A stretch of 64,000 nt of DNA from the NCBI RefSeq assembly GCF_001704415.2, contig NC_030824.1:31615022-31679021 (forward strand). The letters are read 5' to 3'. Under the pieces are notes generated by a model. It was not told the origin of the DNA and ran no database searches. It saw only the letters and a program-made list of their open reading frames with translations. Source of the DNA: Capra hircus (Eukaryota > Chordata > Mammalia > Artiodactyla > Bovidae). The stretch's first letter is position 1, and every line of letters starts with the position of its first letter. Below are positions 55,026 to 64,000 of this stretch, piece after piece. The translations under genes were made by a program, and so were the position numbers.

Positions 55026-55184
55026 GAATTCCCTGATGGTCCAGTGGCTAAGACTCAGTACTCCCAATGCAGGGGGCCCAGATTCAATACCTGCTCAGGG
55101 AACCAGATCCCATTTACTGCAACTAAGATGGAAGATCCCACATGCTGACCCAGCACAGTCAAAACAAATAAACATTTCAAAAAT
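55026..55184 (+). mobile_element. CHR-type tRNA-derived SINE
   Basis: GAATTCCCTGATGGTCCAGT, GGCTAAGACTCAGTACTCCC, AATGCAGGGGGCCCAGATTC, then an A-rich tail. Flanks AAAACATTCTATCCCAG (55009-55025) and AAAATGTTCTATTCCAG (55185-55201) form a 17-bp target duplication with three mismatches. Confidence 0.92.
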
Positions 55185-55201
55185 AAAATGTTCTATTCCA
55201 G

Positions 55202-55789
55202 TGTCAGACCGTATGTTAGACCAGATCCTCTATGTGAAGAGAGATACAGTAATTATGTCCCAGTAAGGCTTACAACTTGATATTGAGCAGGCCTGAGTTA
55301 ATTCCACACAGACCTTGGGCAAAGGCTGGATGTCCTTACCTGTATTTCTAGACAAGCTATCCAATGATGTCTCATTCTGAGAGAAGATGAGGGATGGAGT
55401 GGGAGAGTGTGGAAAAAGCACTTAGGATTCTGCAGAAAGGACAATTTCTAACAGCAGCTCAAACAAAAGAGCATTCCTCCTTTTTTTTTCCCCCTCAAAA
55501 AATAATTTCGATTATCTTTGTCTGTTGCGATAAGAGTCAAAGAGACTTTTAACAGATGAAATTCATAGATCTTCTACATGTCTTATTGGGTAAAATAGTG
55601 ATGGAAGCCTTCTTGTGACTTTTAGAAATTGTTTCCTGTATAGATAGTAATTATATGCTTCAAAATGCAAGAATACCAAGGATATTCATCATAGATTTTC
55701 CCTCCCATTTCTCTCCCTCAGGCATACAATTCTCAGTGTAGCAAACCAATATTATCAGTTCCTTATGTGTCATTTATTTATTCTTGGTT
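55202..55789. other. Unassigned sequence
   Basis: No repeat recognised. Confidence 0.35.
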
Positions 55790-56540
55790 AACTTTATTAT
55801 TTCATATTTTCCCTATTTTTTTTTTTACAAAAACATCTGCATACTACACATACTGCTCCACACTTTGTGTTTTTTTTCAACCTGGTGGCGTATCTTGATG
55901 GTCAGCTTATTTGAATATACAAAGAACTTTATTCTAAATGACAGTATAGTATTCCCTTATGTATATGCCTTAATTTAACAAATACACTTTATGTGAACTT
56001 TTAGGTTGCTTGCTCAATTTGTTCTTAAAAAAGATGTTACTTACAGTGAATGTCTTTTTCTAAGTGCATGAGTATATCTATAGGATATATTCTTGGAAGT
56101 GACATTTCTGGATGTATACATATGTAAATCTGTGATATATTGAGATTACCTCCCATATAAGTTTTGAAACTGTGGACTCATGAGCATTGTATACCAGTGT
56201 CTGTTGCTCTATGTCACCTACAGCATGTTATTAAATCTCTGGGTCCCTGCTAGTCTGATAATAAATACTGGTATCTTGGTATCATCGTACTTCCATTATG
56301 AATGAACTTGGGCATTATTTCATTTATTTAAGAGGGATATTTACTTTTTGAAAGTGAACTGTGTGCTCATATTTTTTGCCATCTTTCTAATTGTTATTAG
56401 ACTTTTGAAGCTGATTTGTGGAAGCTCTGTATATTAAATGAGAGATAAATCTTTAAGACATGGTTGTATTTTTCTTCCAGTTTTTCATGTTTTCACTTTT
56501 CTTGTTGAATCTTGCCATGCAGTTATTTACTACGTAGGTA
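55790..56540 (-). mobile_element. Old L1 (L1M-type) 3' region
   Basis: ACTGCTCCACACTTTGTGTT, GTATCTTGATGGTCAGC-like, TAAGTGCATGAGTATATCTA, TAGGATATATTCTTGGAAGT, then TTAAGAGGGATATTTACTTT and TTTTTGCCATCTTTCTAATT follow the order of an old reverse-oriented L1 3' region. Same family as 19590-20005 but longer. Confidence 0.65.
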
Positions 56541-57536
56541 GCTAAATTTATCCATTTAAAAATCTTAGGACTTTAAAAATTATGATTAGAAAGGATTTCC
56601 GCCTCTGAGATGATGGTAAATTCTCCAAAGATGTCTAGTACTTCTGTAGTCTTCCCCATCCCCCTTAGAAACGCATCTCCATACACCAGCAAAAAAATCC
56701 CTGCACATCCTAAAGGTGGCATTTGTATAAATATGGAAAGGAAAAAGGAAGCTTCTCTGGCATAGACACAACTGAAGCAGACCTTCCCACTAGGCTCTCA
56801 GAGGTTTCTCCTTGAACCCACTCTCTGAGGTCATCTGGTCCTGCCCCTTCTTCCCTCACCTACAGCTCTTGAAACTGAAGGCAGCTGAAGTTGACAAACG
56901 TGCTATACAGGTTATAGTTGAGGATAATGTCTCTCCCCTGCCCACAGATACTACTAAAATGAGAATGTAATATTAGTTTGTGCAGTGCTGTAGAAAGCAA
57001 TTGGAGGCACATACACTGTGGAATAGATCTGATATCATTAACTTTAAGGTTAAATGCCTTCTCAGTGAGTTACCTGCACCAGTAAATTAAATCAAACATT
57101 TAATGTTAGCTATGTGGGTTACTTCATTTATGAAGGTTAAATAGCTGAATTTCAATATAATTTTTTAGCTTTGAGATGGCGGAGATCTGGAAAGAATTCC
57201 TGTTGTATATACCCTTCTAAATTGCTTAAGCAAAGTGTCTATGCATATTAATGTCTTATTTTCTCACCTTTTCAATGTGGTAATGAAATGCCTGTGGAGG
57301 GCAACTAATATAAATTAGCTACTTATTTGACTAGTTAAAAGACTACAAAGCAAACAAACAAACAAACAAAAATGATCACCCTTCTTTGGAATAAGTAACA
57401 CAGTGGATAAAGGAAATCCTAAACGCTGATTGCACCAAGAATGCCAAAAAGATGAAAAAAATTCTTCCCCAAGTTAAGAGGTTTTTCAGAGCTTCAGATA
57501 TTTTAATTTTATCAATGTCAAATATCTACATTAAGG
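56541..57536. other. Unassigned sequence
   Basis: No repeat apart from a (CAAA)n run at 57349-57370. Confidence 0.35.
57349..57370. repeat. (CAAA)n simple repeat
   Basis: About five AAAC units. Confidence 0.85.
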
Positions 57537-57544
57537 TTGCATGT

Positions 57545-57748
57545 GCCTGCTCAGCAGCTTCAGTTGTGTCTGACTCTTTGCGACCCCACGGACTGTAGCC
57601 CTCCAGGCTCCTTTGTCTATGGGATTCTCCAGGCAAGAATACTGCCATTTCCTTCTCCAGGGTATCTTCCCGACTCAGGGATCAAACCCATGTCTCCTGC
57701 ATTGCAGGTGGACTCTACATCCACTGAGCCATTTGGGAAGCCATAATA
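57545..57748 (-). mobile_element. Bov-tA SINE
   Basis: GCCTGCTCAGCAGCTTCAGT, GTCTGACTCTTTGCGACCCC at left and GCCATTTGGGAAGCC at right. TTGCATGT occurs at 57537-57544 and 57749-57756 as target duplication. Confidence 0.92.
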
Positions 57749-57756
57749 TTGCATGT

Positions 57757-57895
57757 ATATGTGTGTGCTGTTGCTTCAGTCGTTTCTGAGGGCTCTTTGT
57801 GACCCCACAGTCTATAGTCTGAGGCCTCTCTGTCCATGGGATTGTCCAGGCAAGAATGGTGGAGTGGACTGCCATTTCCTTCTCCAGGGCATATG
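57757..57895 (-). mobile_element. Bov-tA/BOV-A SINE, truncated
   Basis: GTGCTGTTGCTTCAGTCGTT, GGGATTGTCCAGGCAAGAAT, GACTGCCATTTCCTTCTCCA. Lacks the tRNA-like head. It lies directly after a full Bov-tA in the same direction. Confidence 0.88.
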
Positions 57896-57904
57896 CCGTA
57901 CTTA

Positions 57905-58145
57905 AATTAAGGCTCATGAGATCATTCCAGATAACTGTCCAGACTCTAAATTCAATGACAAGTGTTCTTATAAAAAAAGAGAAGACAGGAAAAAATACAC
58001 AGAAAGCCATGTGAAGCCAGAGGCAGAAACTGGAGTCAAGCTGCTATGAATGAACAAATACTTGGAGGCACTAGAACTTGGAAGAGATTAGAAAAGATTC
58101 TCTCCTAGAGCCTACTGAGGGAGTGTGACCCTGACAACATTGTGA
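57905..58145 (+). repeat. Old mammal-wide repeat (unclassified)
   Basis: GCTCATGAGATCATTCCAGA, CTAAATTCAATGACAAGTGT, TCTTATAAAAAAAGAGAAGA, AGCCATGTGAAGCCAGAGGC and GATTCTCTCCTAGAGCCTAC are the phrases of a common old placental repeat. Class not assigned. Confidence 0.55.
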
Positions 58146-60331
58146 TAGCCTTTATTAAACATATGATACGCTACTGTCCAAAGTTACTATTTTTATTATA
58201 GCAGAATTGCACTTTTCTCAGACCCCACTCAATGAAATGCAGAGACCCCTTTCTGGCAAAGATATCTAGTGCAATAAGAAAAAAAATGTCATCATAGTCT
58301 GCCAAAAAAGTCCATCTGTGTGGACTCTCTGAGTGAAATGCCAGTGGATTAATGAGAATGCTTGTACAAGGAGGGTAATTTCAGTAGTCTTTAGCTGAAG
58401 AAGGACCTCTCTTTACTGTGGGGTACTTGTGAGCTCTTCCAGATTAAAAGGAGTAGATATATTCATTGATTTTAATAATGGGTTATTTTTTGAAAAAGAA
58501 ACTCTCAGGGAAGTAAGGAAACAGGAAATGATGTCCACAGCTTTGGAGAGGCTGGACTTTCCTCCAGGTCAATGAGGATAGATTATCGTTCCAGCATCCA
58601 GATAATGAGACACAGGAGGGTGAGGAGCCAGAGCAGAAGCCTTTGTAATAGTTCTGGGGGAAGTGATGGGCTGGGACCAGGGTGCTGACAGTGGGGAGAA
58701 GACATACATTTGGGCACCAGGGAGCAGGCCTGGGGCCTTGCTGAGGTTCCTGGATTGGTGTGAGAAAGAGTAGGTATGTGGCACTTATGGCTTATTCAAC
58801 AGAGTCACACACTCACACAAACCCAGCATCTAGCAGTTGGAAAATAATGACTTACAGTTCCTGGTGAGCACTGTATTGAAGCCAGGAAGTGTAAGTACAG
58901 TATCAATTATTTATTAACCACAAGAATTGGCTTCATAGTGTGATATTGTACCCTGTGATTTTTATCCATGACCATGGGGTCTTCATTTTGGAGGATTCAC
59001 ATGTCATGAACTTCAAAGCCCAAGGTTTTCTGGGAGGTTTGTAGAACTGCAGGAGACGGGAAGGGAAAAAGTGTGCAATGTCTCGCACTGTGGAAATGTC
59101 ACAGAATGCATATTAATCTGACTTAATATTGCATGGAACCAATTTTTTCTGTAAAAGCTAAAGTTACTTGTAGGAAAATTTAGTATCACATATAAAACAG
59201 ACATAGTCTTGTTCCCTGTATCTCTTGCACATGGCTTCCAGACAGGGATCTTGAATTTCCTGAGACTTCATTGCGTGTTTTTCCTTTACTGCCTAGCTTC
59301 TTGGGGGGTGAGTGAAGCATGAATTCCTGTCCTTTGACCCCCTTCAAGGAAAAGTCATAAAATGCCAACTTATAACCTGTGCAAGGTTCAACTCAACAGT
59401 CTTTAAATGGAATAGCCAAAAGCAGGAATTTATTGTTAAAAAAGAAGAAATGAAACAGAATGAAATGAAACTTCAGTCTCTAAATTGACTGCGTTAAAAT
59501 GGAATCTATGTTTCATGGCTCTTTTTAGATTCAATGGTTAATCAACTATTAACATTTTCTAGTTATTTTATTTTATGCGTGTACTTTACTGCCACATGTT
59601 TTAGAATTATAAAATAAGCATATAAATAACTTCTAATGTGAGCAAAAACCTTTTTATTAGATTAGCTGATGACAGAAACAAGTTTTCTTAAAAGGGCAAA
59701 GGAGTTACTTGACTTTTATGTGACTTAATCAGCCAGATTTCTGGGTGTGATTTTTTAAAGATGCTTTATCATTATTCTGGCTGAATTGAACTCCTAATTC
59801 CTACTTGCATGCATGGAACTAAGAGCAATATGTCTCTTTTTGATATGGAGAGAGAAAAATTCTCTTCTTTTCCTCTTTCCTGTTTCTTTCCTTAGGAAAT
59901 TTAAAGCTTATCAATGGCAAAATGAATACTAGATATTTTTCTAGTTTGGATATAGGAAAGAAATTTAGATGTGGCATAAATGTATATTAGTTGAGGCCAT
60001 ATATATGGTCCCTTGTTAGTGTTTTGCCTTCTGGCAGACCTGAATTTTCATATTTTATGTTGGATCTGCTGGCTGAGTGCCATGTTTCACAGGCATTCAG
60101 TGCTGGCCAGTACAATGTACATTTGCAGTGAACCAGCTTGTTTTGGTGCCATGTTCCCTTTTCAGAGAAGCAGTCCATATCTTCCTGCTCATAGATATTG
60201 ACCACAACAAGCATCTTGATACCATGCTGTTATTTTCCTTTGCAAAAGTAGCTCAGGGCAGTAATGAATAGCAAGCCAAAGTGGTTAAATCAGATTTGCT
60301 CTTAGAGACAAAAACAAGCCTGTAGAAAACA

Positions 60332-60332
<1 letters not shown>
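58146..60332. other. Single-copy-looking sequence
   Basis: 2.2 kb with no transposon I recognise. Reading frames are short and overlap on both strands. Confidence 0.4.

Positions 60333-60381
<49 letters not shown>
60333..60381. repeat. (TG)n microsatellite, about 24 units
   Basis: An uninterrupted TG run, followed at 60401-60418 by a short (GA)n. It is long and pure enough to be length-variable. Confidence 0.97.
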
Positions 60382-60383
<2 letters not shown>

Positions 60384-60400
60384 CTGTATGTAGCAGGCGT

Positions 60401-60418
60401 GGTGAGAGAGAGAGAGAG
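60401..60418. repeat. (GA)n microsatellite
   Basis: GTGAGAGAGAGAGAGAGG, eight units. Confidence 0.9.
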
Positions 60419-60486
60419 GTTTTACATTCTGATTTTTTCCCCCCCAGATCTTAGATCTAGTTCTTCATGAGGCTTGGTTACATTTG

Positions 60487-60620
60487 TGTTGTTGTTGTTC
60501 AGTTGCTAAGTTGTGCCTGACTATTTGCAATCCCATGGACTGCAACACACCAGGCTCCTCTGTCCTGCACTATCTCCTGGAGTTTGCTCAAATTCATGTC
60601 CCTTGAGTAGGTGATGCTGA
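60487..60620 (-). mobile_element. BovB LINE, 3' tip
   Basis: (GTT)n, CAGTTGCTAAGTTGTGCCTG, CAGGCTCCTCTGTCCTGCAC, TTCATGTCCCTTGAGTAGGT and GATGCTG. About 130 bp of BovB 3' end. Confidence 0.88.
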
Positions 60621-61241
60621 AAAAAATTCCTCCTTTGTGACTGAACTAATTTGAGTGGATTTCTGTGTTTTACAACTAAAAGCAACTTGACTAAGACACA
60701 GGGAATGGTGGCAGAATGGTTTGCATCCCTCTTTTTGGCATTCCTCCTTATTAAGTCAAGTCAAACATAAAACAGTAAGAGGACTGATTGTTGTAGTATT
60801 TCAATGTTATATGAAGATGTTCTAGTATTGACAAAAACTCTCTCACTCAGCTTGAGTCATGATTCTCTGAGCCTTCAACAGATAAGGCCATGAACTTGGG
60901 CTTTGTCCTTAGATGATTTAAGTTCATCAAGAATCCTGTTAAATAAGATTATCAAAAATTCCTCACCCTCTGTATCTGATAAAACCCCTTACCCCCCACC
61001 CTGGGTGCCTCATCACTCTGGTCTACCTTCAATAGGAAAGCTGAGTCAATCTAATAAGAATCTCTCTAGCCTAGATATTTCCTCTTGATAATTTTCCATC
61101 CACTGGCCCTACATTGTTCCATGGATAAGTCTTCTCTTGCTCTTGTTCTATTCAGAGTTGAGCCCAATTTCTCTCTGTTAGGGAATCATTGATCAAAACT
61201 GCCCACTTTGCCCAGGCATAAGAATAATTACTTACATGAGT
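60621..61241. other. Unassigned sequence, maybe an LTR scrap
   Basis: TTCAGAGTTGAGCCCAATTT at ~61151 recalls the R region of class I LTRs, but no borders or promoter are visible. Confidence 0.3.
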
Positions 61242-61681
61242 TGTGTTACAACAGAAAGTCCTCACAAGGAACATGATGCTGCTGCCAAAAACTAACTGGG
61301 AAGATTTCGGAGGGGCCCGAAGAAGGGAGGAGACGGGCTATAATATGTCCTGCCACTCTCTCAGAAACCCTCACAGGTGGAAACCATCTTGACTGAGAGA
61401 TGTGCGCTTTGCCAGGAAGGTTCTTGAGTCAGAACAAACTTGGGCACAGGCAAGATGATTGACCAGAGGCAACCTGGAAAGCTAATCCCATTATCATAAC
61501 ACCTGAGACTGCTGCGAGTCATGTGGCAAGCAGTTCTCCTGTGTTCCTTTACCCTGCTACTCTCCTAGGCTCCCAGTGAAGTCTTTTGCTTTGTTAGTAT
61601 GTGTGTCTCCTCAGACAATTCTTTTCTGGGTGTTAGACAAGAGCCCATTCTTGGGTCCTAGAAGCGGTTCCTTTCTGGTAA
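61242..61681 (+). mobile_element. Probable solo LTR
   Basis: ~440 bp that begins TGTGTTACAACAGAAAGTCC and ends GTTCCTTTCTGGTAATA. It has the LTR pattern of an R/U5 with CCTTTACCCTGCTACTCTCC, AGACAATTCTTTTCTGGGTG and TTCTTGGGTCCTAGAAGCGG. The 3' CA appears mutated and no target duplication is clear. Confidence 0.6.
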
Positions 61682-61718
61682 TATCCCCTTACTGCAGGAC
61701 TACCTTTGCAGGATCCTC

Positions 61719-61911
61719 TTGGTTTCCCTGGTGGCTCAGCTGGTAAAGAATCCGCCTGCAATGCGGCAGACCTGAGTTCAATCCCTGGGTTGGGAAGATC
61801 CCCTGGAGAAGAGAATGGCTACCCACTCCAGTATTTTGGCCCGGAGAATTCCATGGACTCTATAGTCCATGGGGTCGCAAAGAGTCAGACATGACTGAGC
61901 AACTTTCACTT
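61719..61911 (+). mobile_element. Bov-tA SINE, near consensus
   Basis: GGTTTCCCTGGTGGCTCAGC, CGCCTGCAATGCGGCAGACC, GTTGGGAAGATCCCCTGGAG, CATGGGGTCGCAAAGAGTCA and ATGACTGAGCAACTTTCACT. It keeps CpGs, so it is among the youngest SINEs here. Confidence 0.95.
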
Positions 61912-62120
61912 GCAATAAAGTTTTCCTTGCTGTTTTTTAATAAGTATCTAAATACATATTTTTAAAACTACATACCTACATGGACTATGCTCATCTCAAA
62001 CTTCTTCATGAAGTCTTTTAAAGAAATGAGTTTCCAACAAATCTCTGAGAAGGAGTACTTGACCCTTTGAGAAAAGGGCTTCATATTCTTTTAGTGTTAT
62101 TAAGAAGGGAAGACCCATTC

Positions 62121-62503
62121 AATGTTGAAATAGGTGAAGAATAGGTGAGATGGCAAGGCAGGAAATTGATAGGGCCCACATGGGGTCTCACTTATAAGAT
62201 GGCTGTTTTGTCGACTTTGCAAACGAAGAATAAAATCACAATGACCAAATTGCCCAAATGGCATCCTGTTATCTCACTGGTGCTTATCTTCTCAAAGCTG
62301 CAAGACCACCAGATTCCAGACCTCCAGCTATGTGACCATCCCTTCAGAGAATTTTTCATTGGGGAGTATAAGAAGGACTCTATCAGAAAGGGAGAATGCT
62401 GGTTCTCCTTAAGAGCCAGTCACCCTCTCTTTTCCCTCTAATAAATTTTCTTTTTCTTGCCTGACTGCCTGGCTCACTCTCTTTTTCTCTGCACTTGCCT
62501 TAC
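62121..62503 (+). mobile_element. Possible LTR
   Basis: A TG start (TGTTGAAATAGG) and CA end (TTGCCTTACA) about 380 bp apart. Between them are TATAAGAAGG (~62369) and AATAAA (62441-62446) followed by a CT-rich segment. The order fits an LTR promoter and polyadenylation layout. No target duplication seen. Confidence 0.42.
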
Positions 62504-63430
62504 AGGAATGATTAAAGAGGAGTGGTTGATGGCAAAGGTTAAGGGTTTTATTATCACAACCTGATAAAAACTTGGTAACCTCTGAATTAATTTTGGAGCA
62601 AAATGAGACTACATCAAAATGCCAACTGAGCATTTAGCACACTCTATCAAATCTTTCCTGAGACCTTACTTTTCTGAGTAACCCAAATCAGGACTTGGCG
62701 AGGCTAGGGCATGTGTCAGAAAATGCCGTAAGCAATGTGGTTTTCCTTCTCTTTTAGAGTGTGATATTAGGATCCATAACATTGTCTGGATGATATTTTG
62801 TGCCTATTATCCCCCCAAATGATGCTAAAGTGAATTCATTAATTTTTAATCTGAAAACACTTTAATTAATTCAGAATGTGAAAGGTTAGTTTGAAAATAA
62901 GGTATGATACAAAGGGGATGGCAGGCACCCTGGTGTGCAGCAGATTGGCTCTGATCTTTTGCAATCCAAGTGAGAGGCTGTTGTTCTGTTATGGATGAAA
63001 AGGCTCATTATCTCAAAGATAATTGCCCAGATGCCATACCAGTGAGGTCACACTAAACAGGGCTGTGGTTTCTGAACCAAATATTTGAGCTAATTAACAG
63101 TTAAAGGTGTAGGGAACCATTTTTAATGTGTTGTAGAGAATGACCAATAAATATTTCCTTTAACCAAAAGATTTAACCATTCCTGGAGACTGGATGCAGC
63201 TACATCATGAATTTGCAATAACTTGGAAGAAAAGCTTTTTTTTTTTTTTTTTCTTTTCCCATTTTAGAATGTAGTTAAATGTTCACTGCTCAAGTTTTGT
63301 TGGACATTTTTCCAAATGTGCAATACTTCTGTCAACTTTTAAAGAAAGTCATGCAGCATATGGGAAATAAAATTCATATTTTATGTCATGACAAAAAATT
63401 TTAACATTAAAAATGTTTCTCTGTCCTTTG
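62504..63430. other. Single-copy sequence, candidate conserved non-coding element
   Basis: No transposon recognised. Between ~62840 and 63100 TAATTA/ATTAAT-type cores cluster (TTCATTAATTTTTAATCTGA, TTTAATTAATTCAG, GAGCTAATTAACAG), with a balanced-composition stretch between them. A 20-nt T run lies at 63235-63252. Confidence 0.4.
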
Positions 63431-63431
63431 C

Positions 63432-63642
63432 ATGCATGCTAAGTCACTTCAGCCATGTCAGACTGCTTGCAGCCCTGTGGATTGTAGCCCACCAGGCTCC
63501 TCTGTCCATGGGATTCTCCAGGCAAGAGTGCTGGAGTGGTTGCCATGCTTTGCTCCAGGGGATTTTCCCAACCCAGGGATCGAACCAGCACCTCCTGTGT
63601 CTCTTGCACTGGCAGTGGGCTATTTACACCTGGGAAGACTCT
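63432..63642 (-). mobile_element. Bov-tA SINE
   Basis: ATGCATGCTAAGTCACTTCA at left; CAACCCAGGGATCGAACCAG and TTTACACCTGGGAAGACT at right. CTGTCCTTTGC (63421-63431) and TTGCCCTTTGC (63643-63653) look like its target duplication with two mismatches. Confidence 0.9.
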
Positions 63643-63653
63643 TTGCCCTTTGC

Positions 63654-64000
63654 TCAACATAAAGAGCAACATTCTCTTATCATCAACAAAACAGTTCCTT
63701 AGAAGATAACATTACTTCTTGCTCTTGTAAGCGGTCATTTGATGACTGCTACCACGATGATAATTAGATCTGGATGATGTAACCTGACATTAACACATCA
63801 TTTGATGTATAGCCTTCTATCTCCAAAAACTTATACACCTGTGCCTTGGCGATTTCTGAGATTCTCAGAACTTTCTGAGATGCTCTTCCCAGGATACAAT
63901 CCTCAAATCTGGGTCGAATAAAATTTTCCATTTCTTTCTTAGATTGACTGATTAATTTTTCATTGACACTTAAGAGGAAAGTTGTAAAATATCTTAATAT
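63654..64000. other. Unassigned sequence
   Basis: TTCTTGCTCTTGTAAGCGG, CCTGTGCCTTGGCGATTTCT and a GAATAAAATTTTCC phrase hint at an LTR or 3'UTR-like end, but nothing can be anchored before the window stops. Confidence 0.3.

Noticed and set aside
1..64000. CRISPR array, bacterial-type operon or integrated phage
   Set aside because: No regularly spaced repeats and no dense gene packing. The repeat families are exclusively those of a ruminant nuclear genome.

Overview
The window is nuclear DNA of a ruminant, almost certainly a bovid (cattle, sheep, goat or a close relative). The evidence is the repeat content. BovB (an RTE-clade LINE) and the SINEs Bov-tA and BOV-A2 occur throughout, together with cetartiodactyl CHR tRNA-derived SINEs, an artiodactyl-type L1 3'UTR, mammal-wide MIR and old L1 fragments, and several LTRs. 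Species cannot be fixed by eye. Family assignments rest on recognising family sequences from memory, not on a repeat-library search.

I see no convincing protein-coding gene, no rRNA or tRNA gene and no CRISPR array. Every long reading frame with recognisable protein content is a LINE remnant, mostly BovB reverse transcriptase plus some L1 ORF2. The window reads as an intergenic or deep intronic interval.

Layout. 1-9 kb: a clean BovB 3' fragment (436-806), old L1 ends, a nested L1/CHR/Bov-tA/BovB cluster (4.1-6.0 kb), and a BovB split by a Bov-tA (7.57-8.77 kb). 9.4-10.2 kb: an old mammalian repeat split by a BOV-A2. 11-15.7 kb: no repeat I can name, with a 61-bp tandem duplication. 15.7-21.6 kb: BovB 3' ends, a MIR split by a BOV-A2, and an old L1. 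22.1-26.9 kb: a BovB carrying a retrocopied polyadenylated transcript, next to an L1 carrying an LTR, a CHR SINE and a Bov-tA. 28.6-34.4 kb: Bov-tAs, a Tigger-like DNA element and blocks of an old L1. 34.7-36.8 kb: a BovB with three insertions. 37.1-37.7 kb: a probable solo LTR. 37.8-40.1 kb: single-copy AT-rich sequence. 41.3-46.1 kb: a near-complete minus-strand BovB with a BOV-A2, a solo LTR and an internally deleted plus-strand BovB nested inside. 46.8-49.3 kb: LTR-like, then single-copy sequence. 49.3-49.9 kb: two MIRs. 52.1-52.9 kb: a well-preserved BovB with an open RT frame. 53-64 kb: scattered SINEs, L1 ends, a long (TG)n array, two LTR-like units, and single-copy sequence at 62.7-63.2 kb that looks like a conserved non-coding element.

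How the parts relate: target-site duplications and interruptions give a layered history. Old L1 and MIR came first, then CHR SINEs and BovB, then Bov-tA/BOV-A2 and LTRs landing inside them. I found no novel multi-gene system. The most unusual items are the retrocopy inside BovB at 23.27-23.84 kb, the BovB with a microhomology-type internal deletion at 43.75-44.21 kb, and the homeodomain-site-rich single-copy block near 62.9 kb.
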